Source of the DNA: Triparma columacea
Lineage: Eukaryota > Sar > Bolidophyceae > Parmales > Triparmaceae
Assembly (NCBI GenBank): GCA_030267965.1
Contig: BRYA01000828.1
Location: 444 to 20,113, forward strand
Direction of reading: 5' to 3'
Length of the DNA stretch: 19,670 nt
This document shows positions 7,241-15,900 of this stretch, one piece after another (within the stretch, counting starts at the first letter, position 1; every line of letters starts with the position of its first letter). The notes below the pieces were generated by a model. The model saw only the letters and a program-made list of their open reading frames with translations, was not told the DNA's origin and made no database searches. Both the position numbers and the translations under genes were made by a program.

Positions 7241-9689
7241 CTAGCGCTTCTTGCTGCTCCTGCCAACCTTAATGGCACCCCTCCTCTTGTTGGTCTTCTT
7301 CACCTTTATAACAGGCGTCGTAACCTGCGCGGTAAACGGCACAAACTCAGCTTCGGACTTGGCCCCAGGCGGCGACGAAACAGGAAACGAGGGTTTGGGA
7401 GCGGGCGAACTTTCTCCCCCTTTTACCACAACGAGGCCCTTTCCAACCTCTCCTCCCCCAACCCCTTTCTCGTGACTCTTCTCACCGACAACCCCCCCAA
7501 CCCCTTTCTCGTGACTCTTCTCACCGACCACCCCCCCAACGTCACCAGTGCTGCTCAAACACGTCTCATCGAAGTCATCGTCTAACTGCGTGGCACTGCC
7601 TTCCATCGCTTCCCCCCCGTCGTAACGATTTGCAGCAGTAACAGTGAGACTCGTCGACGTCGTTTCTACCGCTGCCACTTCACCCGCCGCCTTTGTCGTC
7701 GTCTTTCCAATCGTCTCTAAACCCAAGTTCTCTCCAACCCCCCCCTTCCCCTCGATGTACTTAACCTCGCACCCGAGGACCATATTGACGTTCTTTCCCA
7801 CCACCCAGTTATTATCCTCCCATCCCTTCCTCCCTCCCTCCTCCTCTCTTTCGGTTCGGTAAAGATTCGGATTGTGCATGTACCGACGGAAAGCCTCGAA
7901 TGCCCTGCATACGAGCGAAGGCAAAGACCGGGTGAGGAGCGAAGGCAGGCAGGCAGGCAAGGCGAGATGCAGGGAAGGTCATACAGTAGTGCGCCAATAT
8001 CGCTGTATCGCCCCAAATCCAAATCGATCCCCCCCCCCCTTTCCTCCATTCTCACCTCATGCTAATGATCCCCTCTTCCCCCCCATCGCACTCTAGCCTA
8101 ATTTCCGCCCCCTCCCCCTTCAAGCTCTTGTATTTCAACACCACCTTGAGCTCCGGGAAGGCCGGGCCATCCTCAAGTACCTCAATCTCCACGGCTTCTT
8201 CATTCAGCGCCCTCGCAACCATTTGGGCGAACGTACCAGCAGGAGCCTCGATGTCCAGAGACTTCTTGTGCGCCTCCACGACCTCGTCAGAGAGCTGCGG
8301 AAAGGGGGAGTTTTGCGTTAGCGGAGAAACAAGGGGCGCGTTGTGGCGGCAGCATCAAGTGCCCCGCGCGCACCCCGCTATCCTCACCTTTACACTGAAC
8401 ATGCACGCCTTTCCCTCGTCTTTCAACAGGGGTGTGATGAACCCTAGCCTGGTCTCGCATATCGAGCCGGGGACGTATTCGGTTGTGACGGTGAGGCAAA
8501 CGTCCGAGTTCAGCTCGGGGGAGAAGTAGACGCGGGACCAGCTGAACTCGGTGGACATGGATTGGGGGGGGGAGGTAGGTATAGGGTGAGGGGATACTAT
8601 CAGACGGAAGGAAAGATTCAGGCGGAACTGAAAGAGGAGCGAAGGGAGGGGAGCGAGAAAGAGGTTATTATGGAGGTTGATTTGCAGGTCGGTAGGGAAG
8701 AGCAGAGAAGAAGCGAAACGGACGCAAGGAAATAATATTAAATGTGCCAAGCTCACCTCGAAACAATAGCTCACAGCATTCGCAAGGAGGGGTTCGACGT
8801 CCTTCAACGAAGGCGGAGGCTTGTTCATCCTGTAAGAGTCTGAGACGATTGGGGTTTCCCTGTTCTTCGCTGGGGACGAGAATTTCCCCTTCTGCTTGCG
8901 GATCGTCAGCACCTCCCCCGACGCTGCGTCGGCCTCAAGCTTGAGCTTCTCGTTGAACAACTTGGTCCTCCAAGCCTCCGCCCACTCGAAGTAGTTACAG
9001 GCCCGGTCATTGCTGCAGGTGTAGAACTTCTTCCCCTTGTTCCCGTTCTTGTTGGTCGAAACGGTCAGCTCCTTCGCGAACAACATGCACTGGCAAAAGG
9101 GGCTTGTGTCAACCTTAAAGTTGTCGGGAGGCAGAACGTAACCCTCCGCCCCTCCCACCTTCTGGTACTTGTTAGATGTCACGCGACCAGCGTTGGGAAG
9201 GTCGGAATTCGCGTAGGTCTTGGACGATGTGTAAGTCCTGCCATTGTTCGCAGGCAGGGGGGAAGAGGGGATGGATTTGGGGAGGGACTGACTGGACTGG
9301 GTCTGTGTCTGGGACTGCGACTGCGTGAACTGCGTAAGTTCATACGTGCGGACCGACTTGCGGACCGGGAATAATGGAGATTGAGGGTCGGGGGGAGGGG
9401 CGTTGGAAATGGGGTCAGGTTGGGGAGATTTTTGAGGTGATTCGGGAGACTTAGAAGGCATGGAAGTATTGGACAATGCAAAATTAGTAGAACTAAGATG
9501 CTCAGGCGCAGGGATTGATGTTGAGGGGGTAGAAGGGGGAGGAGACTGGGAAGGGGAATGGGGGGGCGGGGGCAGAGCCTTGGCTTTTTGGGCTTCCTCT
9601 AAGCGTTTACGGTCCAAAGCAGCCTTCCGAGCTTTAGCTAGCCTCTGCATCACACTGGACTCATCATCGGAAGAGTCTGAATCCTCCAT
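7241..9689 (-). CDS. GRF zinc-finger protein with possible XRCC4-like module (4 exons)
   Basis: Exons 9689-8757, 8546-8388, 8294-8056 and 7904-7241 join in frame, giving 664 aa. Donors are GTGAGC, GTGAGG and GTGAGA; the last two acceptors are CCGCAG and TATGCAG. The first acceptor is uncertain (8546, or 8627 after CTCTTTCAG). Exon 1 encodes an acidic start, a short helix rich in K/R/E, a long Pro/Ser/Gln-rich linker, and a GRF zinc finger: C199, C201, GKKFYTC (C225), C231, then FEW. GRF fingers bind single-stranded nucleic acid in repair and RNA proteins. Exons 2-3 (about 312-445) follow the strand/helix order of the XRCC4 head domain (SRVYF, GFITPLLKDEG, SDEVVEAHKK, ARALN, VEIEVLEDG, AEIRLE); this is tentative. 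The C-terminus is disordered, has a 39-bp duplication, and ends in KKTNKRR/SSKKR, a likely nuclear signal. A separate short gene starting at the ATG at 8558 is the main alternative. Confidence 0.6.
7450..7540 (-). repeat. Tandem duplication (39 bp) in exon 4 of the GRF gene
   Basis: Two copies of a unit containing CCCTTTCTCGTGACTCTTCT (on +) lie side by side in the disordered C-terminal region and encode GVVGEKSHEKGVG twice. The duplication is in frame and nearly perfect, so it is recent. The boundaries are approximate. Confidence 0.8.
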
Positions 9690-9879
9690 GACTGTTTGTC
9701 AATTCCCCTCTGAAGAAGTGAAAAAGTGAGAAGAGAAATTGGCAAATCAGTTGTCAAAATTCGATTACAAGACACATAAGAATCGAATTACGCACATCCT
9801 CTGTCATATATTACTCCGTTCCTCCCTCCAAAAACCACACAGAAAAGACCGTCCACTCAAGTTTTGGCCTTGTTTTTCA
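9690..9879. promoter_or_regulatory. Divergent intergenic region, probable bidirectional promoter
   Basis: These 190 bp lie between the ATG of the GRF gene (minus) and the ATG of the lipase gene (plus). The + frame is open back to 9741 but begins with TTG and encodes no signal-like sequence, so I treat it as 5' UTR or promoter. I see no specific element. Confidence 0.45.
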
Positions 9880-11188
9880 ATGCAGTTCTCTTCTCCTTGG
9901 TTGGCAATTTGCCTTGCTTTTATGAGCATGCGTTTCAAGCAAGCCCTCGGCGAGTCGGCCTGTACTTGTTCACCATTCTCTGGTAACGAGGGCAGCTGCT
10001 GCAACGGAACCGGCAAGTGTGAGCACTGGGGAGAATCATTGGAATGTGGGGTTGGAGATCTCAAAGGTGAGAGGGGGAATCGCTTACATGACACGGGCCT
10101 TAGCGCTAACCCTCGTCGTGATTCGCTTTGCTTTGTCGTTGTGATTCGCTTTGCTTTGTTCCTCGTAAATTTAGACACACCCGTCTGCTGCAACTCTGAT
10201 TTCTCGTCGAAGTGCTGTCCTGCAGACTCAGCTTGCACACAAGGCTGCAGGGACGCCCTCCTTGGTTCTTGCGACTGCATTCCCCTCCGTCCTACAGAGT
10301 ACGACGAGGAGGAAGCTCTCTACAGTTTGGTGTACGTCGCTGCGAGCCAGTGCGACGCAAAAAAGGGGCTGAACGACACATGGTCGTGCACAGCTTGTCC
10401 GAAGGGCTATGAGCTGAGGGATGTCGTAGTGGTAGACAAGAGCGGACATCAGGCTTTGTTGGGGTACGATGAGGCAAGGGACAGGATTATAGTTGCCTTG
10501 AGGGGGACCCTGTCGTTCATGGACGTCATAGACGACGTCGAGAACGCAGTGGCGGTGGATTACAAGGAGTGCGATGGGTGCAAAGTGGGGGCGGGCTGGC
10601 TGGATGCGACGACGAAGCTGATGGGAGGGATCGCGGACGCGCTAAATGAATTAGTTGGGAAGTGGGGAGAGGTGAGATCTAGTGGGGGGGAGGCAGGAGA
10701 GGGGAGTAGCAATGATGTTGAAGCGTCCCATTCTAACCATTTCACTCAACCCTTCGCAGGCGGAGGTGTGGATATCAGGGCATAGCCTCGGGGCAGCAAT
10801 GGCACCCTTGGTTGTGAAGAGGCTGAAGGTTGACGAGGCTGACATTTACGAAAAGGTCAGGTTCCCAATTTACACCTTTGGACAGCCAAGGGTGGGAAAC
10901 GACATGTACAGCGACTGGGCGAAGGACGAATTCAAGAAGGGGTGGTTCAGGGTCGTCCACCACGACGACCCAATTCCCCACCTCCCCCCCCCTAAGTTAG
11001 GGTTCTCGCACATGAGCACCGAGATCTGGTACGCAGAGAAGGGGACTGGGAAGGGATTCTATGAGGTCTGCGACGGGAGCGGGGAGGACAAACAGTGCAG
11101 CGCCGGAACGCTGCTTAGCGGTGAGATCACTGATCACCTGACCTACTTAGACCACGATATTGTTCAGTGCCACGACAGCGGGTTCTGA
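9880..11188 (+). CDS. Secreted class 3 (fungal-type) lipase (3 exons)
   Basis: Exons 9880-10066, 10175-10671 and 10760-11188 join in phases 1 and 0, giving 370 aa. The ATG at 9880 gives a good signal peptide (hydrophobic WLAICLAFMSM, likely cut after ALG). Next comes a Cys-rich segment (about 25-95: CTC, SCC, VCC, KCC, CDC) that probably forms a disulphide-bonded module. The alpha/beta-hydrolase domain has the oxyanion/entry region ALRGT, the nucleophile elbow GHSLG with S237, the acid D298 in DDPIPHLPP, and H354 in DHLTYL. This is the complete Ser-Asp-His triad and spacing of Rhizomucor-type lipases (Pfam Lipase_3). It is expected to hydrolyse acylglycerols outside the cell or in the secretory lumen. 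Intron 1 is in frame and free of stops. The gene is convergent with the methyltransferase gene, with 62 bp between them. Confidence 0.88.
10067..10174 (+). other. Stop-free 108-bp intron of the lipase with internal duplication
   Basis: It runs from GTGAGA to AATTTAG in phase 1. Its length is a multiple of three and it has no in-frame stop, so retention would insert 36 residues into the Cys-rich module. It contains GTGATTCGCTTTGCTTTG twice in tandem (about 10119-10160). Splicing gives GDLKDTPVCC and keeps the regular spacing of Cys pairs, which is why I prefer removal. Confidence 0.75.
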
Positions 11189-11250
11189 CGAGCCGACGAA
11201 AAAATAGAAGCACGTGTTTAAGCAGAATCAGCTCTTTGTCATCATCATTA

Positions 11251-12051
11251 TCATGTCGGAGGAGGCTTCGTCCAACACTCAACCACCCGCGCCTCATTCC
11301 CAACACCACACAAGTCCTTCCCCATTTTCTCTCCATTCACGTCAATAAACGCCCACTCAAAGTGGCGTGACAGGTTCTCAAAAAACTGGCGAGCGAAGCG
11401 AGTTGGTGTGAGGAGGATGAGGATTATTACAAGCGACGAAGAGCGAAGCGACGAGGCATAACATACCTTCGCGTTCCACCGTCCGTCGTTCGCGAGGAAT
11501 ATACGCAGCGCGGGATTTCCGTTAACCTCCTTTACTTTCACTATCGTCTCGACGAGCTTGACACCAAGGTATTCAAAGAAATAGCAATCAGTGGCGACAA
11601 GCAAGTCGAATGATTCTTCGCCTTGGGAGAAGTCTAACGACTTCTCCCAGTTGAGCGTCCTCATCTTTACTGAACCACCATTTGTCTCGATATCCTCTCG
11701 ATTTGCTTTAACATTCTGAGCCAAGATTGGTCCATTTATGACGTGATCTTGGTCAGTCAACAACACATTCGCACCCGCCATGGCAAGGAGAAGACCAAGG
11801 ACGCCCGTCCCCGTCCCCAGCTCTATTATCGACTTGCCTTCTATGGAGGGAAAAATCCCCTTTATCGTTCTACTGATTAATGATGAGCCTCCCCTCCAGA
11901 TGATCTCGCCTTGGCCTCCCTCAAGATCCTCCCCCCCCTCAACCAACGTAATACTCACTCCGAAGGGGTTGTCAATTACGCAGGGGCCCAAGTCACACTC
12001 GTCTTCCATATCAAAGAGAGAGCACCCAGAGATATCAACAGGCTCTGCCAT
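11251..12051 (-). CDS. METTL21-like SAM-dependent methyltransferase (2 exons)
   Basis: Exons 12051-11467 and 11385-11251 join in phase 0, giving 239 aa, the usual size for METTL21/family-16 protein-lysine methyltransferases. The SAM-binding fold is clear: motif I ELGTGTG (77-83) preceded by an IIWRGG segment, the acidic D100 after strand 2 (VLLTDQD), NWE at 134-136, and the family motif region [12 protein letters not shown] with D155. The expected role is methylation of a lysine in a cytosolic protein such as a chaperone or elongation factor; the substrate cannot be read. The intron (11386-11466) has the only GTATGT donor in the window, ends CGCCAG, and is in frame without stops. A hexamer array starts 9 bp upstream of the ATG. 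The frame upstream is closed by repeated TGA within that array, which fixes the start. Confidence 0.8.
   Translation of the reverse strand: MAEPVDISGCSLFDMEDECDLGPCVIDNPFGVSITLVEGGEDLEGGQGEIIWRGGSSLISRTIKGIFPSIEGKSIIELGTGTGVLGLLLAMAGANVLLTDQDHVINGPILAQNVKANREDIETNGGSVKMRTLNWEKSLDFSQGEESFDLLVATDCYFFEYLGVKLVETIVKVKEVNGNPALRIFLANDGRWNAKVCYASSLRSSSLVIILILLTPTRFARQFFENLSRHFEWAFIDVNGEKMGKDLCGVGNEARVVECWTKPPPT
11386..11466 (-). other. Stop-free 81-bp intron of the methyltransferase, rich in GCGAAGC motifs
   Basis: On the + strand it contains GCGAGCGAAGCGAG (about 11389-11402) and AGCGACGAAGAGCGAAGCGA (about 11432-11451), so about half of it is built from one motif. It is a multiple of three with no stop; retention would add 27 mostly hydrophobic and basic residues near the C-terminal strand. 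Removing it brings NAK next to FFENL, as in homologues of this fold. Confidence 0.75.
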
Positions 12052-12060
12052 GTAACCCCG

Positions 12061-12276
12061 GGTTCAGGCTCAGGTTCAGGCTCGGATTCAGGCTCGGGTT
12101 CAGGTTCAGGCTCGGGTTCAGGCTCTGGTTCGGGCTCAGGTTCCGGTTCGGGCTCTGGTTCGGGCTCAGGTTCGGGTTCTGGCTCGGATTCAGGTTCAGG
12201 CTCGGGTTCAGGCTCAGGTTTGGGCTCAGGTTCCGGTTTGGGCTCTGGTTCGGGCTCAGGTTCGGGTTCAGGTTGG
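12061..12276. repeat. Hexamer repeat array, 36 units of GGYTCN
   Basis: The 216 bp stay in exact 6-bp register: GGTTCA, GGCTCA, GGTTCG, GGCTCG, GGCTCT, GATTCA and similar, with variation mainly at positions 3 and 6. The + strand reads (Gly-Ser)n in one frame and the - strand reads (Glu-Pro)n in one frame, both open but without a matching ATG-started gene. It lies in the 5' UTR or promoter of the methyltransferase, 9 bp before its ATG. Confidence 0.95.
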
Positions 12277-12935
12277 GTTTGGAAGGTGTAATAAAGTTAG
12301 AACGTTTTGGAAAGCAGCGAAGTGGAAGTCGGAGGTATAGGCGAGGACACAGGAGGTAGTTGGTGACGGAAGAGGAAGAGAGGGTGGAGGGGAGGTGTGT
12401 GAATGTGGAAGGAAAGAGGAGTCCGGGAGGAGGTCAATTTCCAGGAGACTTCTCTTATTTTCGACTGAACACCGTACTGCTTTGTTTAACACATCGAAGT
12501 CTTCCGTATATATATTCAATTAGCCGTCTTACGTTTACTTTTCTGAGGAGGTACTTGGGGCTTCAGACCAAGCTTCTCCATTTTCGAGGCACCGGCACGA
12601 GGGCAGGGAATTACTATTGTCAAGGAGTGGAAAGGATAGGAACGAGTAAAGGTGAGGGATCGCGGTGGGATCGGGGGCCCGGGGGAGGGAAGGTAGGGAG
12701 CGGATGGGAGAGAGGAGGGAGGAAGGAGGGAGGAAGGAGACCTCCGGTGAAGGACCCCACAACAGCGAGAGTTGGGGGAAGGGCAAAAATGAGCAAAGAT
12801 GGATTTCTCTTGGAGACCTGGGGAATAACATTGTTTTGTACTTTTACGGCAACGTTACCCTGCTAACTATTTTTGAGGCATCTCACCCAGCTCTTTCCTC
12901 CGCACTTCCGTTTCCTGCCGCTCTTTCACAGGCTA
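12277..12935. promoter_or_regulatory. Upstream region of the START/XKR-like gene, with polypurine tract and possible 5' UTR intron
   Basis: No gene is supported here; the open frames begin with TTG or GTG and have only low-complexity content. A pure-purine tract of about 35 bases (12706-12740) could form triplex DNA. A donor-like AAAGGTGAGG (intron from about 12651) and an acceptor CTTTCACAG (ending 12930), 5 bases before the ATG at 12936, suggest a 5' UTR intron of about 280 bp. This is inferred from splice-site resemblance only. Confidence 0.4.
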
Positions 12936-15900
12936 ATGTCGGACCGCGAGGATTTACTCACCTCAATCTTGAAGCAGAGGGACGAGAAGATTGCAAAACT
13001 CGAGGCCGCGAATGCCGAACATGCGTCCAACTTTGCTGCTACCGCTATGGCCGCTAACGAGCTTGCTGCCGCTGTTAATGACGCGGCTAACCTTGTCGAA
13101 AATGCAGCTGACATTGGCAAGGCTGCAAATGACCTTGCCGTCACCCTTAGGGCCGCGGCAGATCGCGCCGCAGCTCACGAACGTGCCGCCGACCACGTTG
13201 AGACCATCGAGGTAACACAACGCCGCGCCGTTGTCCCCAAGGCCACCGAAGACTATGTCAACGCCCCTGAGGTTGCCGCAGAGAATACTGCCGCCCCTGA
13301 GGCCGTCGATGACTCTGCTGCAGCCCTTGATGAGGTTGCCGCAGAGAATACTGCCGCCCCTGAGGCCGTCGATGACTCTGCTGCAGCCCTTGATGGTGCC
13401 ATGGACGATGACACCGGTCAAACTACCTCCCATAAGATGAAATACCAGCAATTACAAGCCCACGAGGAGATGGTTGGTGTGCTTGTCGAGCGTGGTGCCG
13501 TTGAAGGCATTGTCGAGCAGTCGTGGGATACTAAGAGAGCAAATGTCGGCGTAGTCGTTCATGACGAGCAGCAGCTTGTCCTCGATTATATTCTTACTGA
13601 CTGTAATTCAGGAGGTTTCCGACGCGCCACTATCCATAGGGAAGAGGGGGATAGGATTGTATTTTGGCAAAACTACTTACAGGGGACAAAAGTCGTCGAG
13701 TACCTCCTTAGAATCAGAGCCGTTCGTAAGGAAGGCTCAGGCCAGTGCGTCGAGATAATGTCAGAGGACGAGAATGGCTTGCCGAAGGAGGCAAAGACGA
13801 AACTTGTCAAGATTACGCGTTCTAAGAATGCACATCGAGCGAGGGTTGATGGAGAGATCAGACTAGCGGCCTACGAATACGGGCAAACCGCCCTTACCCT
13901 TGTCGGAACAATGGAAGCCAAGGAGACGAGGAGTGAGGGGAGGGGGGATGTCAATACTGTTTACATGTCAATCAAGGGTATAATGGAGGAGATTGAGAAG
14001 AACTTTCACAAGCCTGATGTGGTTGATGAGAGGAGGAAGAAGCACTTTGTTGAGGAGGTTATTCCAAGTCCGCCTCCGCTGACAGTTGAGGAGGAGAGCA
14101 TGCTGGAAGGAGTTGGAGGGTTGGAGGATGCACTGTATAAGAAGGGAAAGAGAGTCAAGGGGACATTGAAGGAGGAGGTGGACAAGTTCCTGTGGAAAGA
14201 GGGGGAAAATGTGTGGGCAGCCTATGGGGTCATTGTGGACAAGTCAGCGAAGGGTGTATTGGCAGAGCTAAGTTTAGGCGACACTTACAGTTATGCAAGA
14301 CGGCATCTGAAAGAGAATGGCAATCTCCCTAGGGTTTATAGACAGAATGTTGCTGGAACTAGAAGTCACCATCAACGCCAAGGAGTACACGTGCCTAGCC
14401 CAGCAAACGACCGCTTATTTGAAGCCTGGTTTACGTGGAAGGAAATTAAGTTGAGCAATGGCAGGGCAGCCTACTTGTTGGGGTTTGTGCCGCTGACAGA
14501 GTACCCTGGAGGAGGCTTCAAGGACCTCAGTAAGGAAGGATTTGTGCTAGCAGTGTCTAGAGGTGTCTACTTCTTCAATGAGATTGCCCCAAATGTCTGC
14601 AGAGTGACACGCATTCAAACAGTTGATCTGAGATTCACTGGCCTTCTTCAAAAGGCAGTGATGGACAAAGCAATCGACTACCTTGCAAAGAGTCAGCTTA
14701 TTTATGCCAACACATTGCAGGAGAAGTTCAGGAGGAACGGGAAGGAGGTGGATGCTGAGGTCAGGGGGGTTCTGGTGGAGAGGATGAGAGAGGGTGTTGA
14801 GTTGGAGGAAGACCAGAAGAAGGTGTTTGGGGACTTGGAGAAGCTCTTTGGTGGGCAGGGGGAAAGAGGTTGGGGGCCTCTCAAGTCACCATATGAGGGG
14901 GTGAAGATGGAGATAAAGTACAAGCAGCAGGAGAAGGGGAAAAAGACACTTGGTTTTGGAAGAGCCGAGTGTATCGCTGACTGCTCAGCCGAGGAAGCAA
15001 CTGCTTGGTTTTTTGAGTACTGCAGCAAAGAAAGAATGGATATAAGCAGAGAAGTTGCTGACGCTGCAAAGCTAGAAATATGGAAGGGTGGCAAGGGAAG
15101 GATCAACGACAAGCTTTTTGCTGTAGTAAAGAAGCTTCCCTTCCCTCTTCAGAAAAGAGAGTTTGTGATGAGATATGTATGGCAAAAGGGACATCAAGAT
15201 GACACCATGTCTGTAGCATTTGTACCATCTGACGAGAAGGTGGATTATGGAGGAAATCTAGGAAAGCTTGTGAAAGCTACAACAAGTGGCATTCTCAGTG
15301 CCACAAACATAAAAGACTCATATGGTGTTCTCCAATGCAAACTGTCATTGACCCAGTTTATAGACACAGGAGGGCATATTCCAGTAAACGTCGTCAACAG
15401 CACAATACCACGAGCACTAGGTGCGATATCAGAGATCAGGAATTCCTTCAAGCGGGATGAAGAGGTTGATAAAGCTGCACTGGCCTCTCTTGCCAACATC
15501 ATCAAGAATGAACACCAAGATTATACAGATGAGGAGAAGGCGGCAATCAGGAAGGGTAAGGAGTTCTATGAGAAGTGCAAGGAAGATGAAAATTTTGATG
15601 ATTTGAAGAGTCCCGATGAGAGGGTCAAGATGAAGCTAGTGCATATTGATGGGGCAAGCAGTGGGACTGGTTTTGCCACTACTGTGGTTGATGCGAGTGC
15701 GGAGGAGTGTGCTGCCTATGTGGTTTATTTTGGTTCAAGAGAATTCCGTAAAACTTCAAAGGAGCGAGGGATCACTGAGTATCACGTCAAAAATGTTAAT
15801 GACCACACCTCCTATTACATGACAAGAAGGGAACTTGGTCTCCCTGGTTTTGCTCCTCGTGATGGGAGATTTAAAGCTGCCTGGTTCAAGCAACAGGATG

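Noticed and set aside
9739..9879. Longer N-terminus of the lipase
   Set aside because: It begins with TTG and would bury the clear signal peptide that starts at 9880.
11911..12291. 126-aa Gly-Ser-rich ORF on the + strand
   Set aside because: It is a translation of the hexamer array plus antisense of the methyltransferase exon; it has no independent support.
12360..12866. 168-aa ORF on + and the overlapping 130-aa ORF from 12665
   Set aside because: They start at TTG and GTG, have low-complexity Gly/Arg content and no domain; eukaryotic ATG starts are missing.
12873..12935. N-terminal extension of the START/XKR-like protein
   Set aside because: It begins with TTG; the first ATG in frame is at 12936 and follows an acceptor-like CTTTCACAG.
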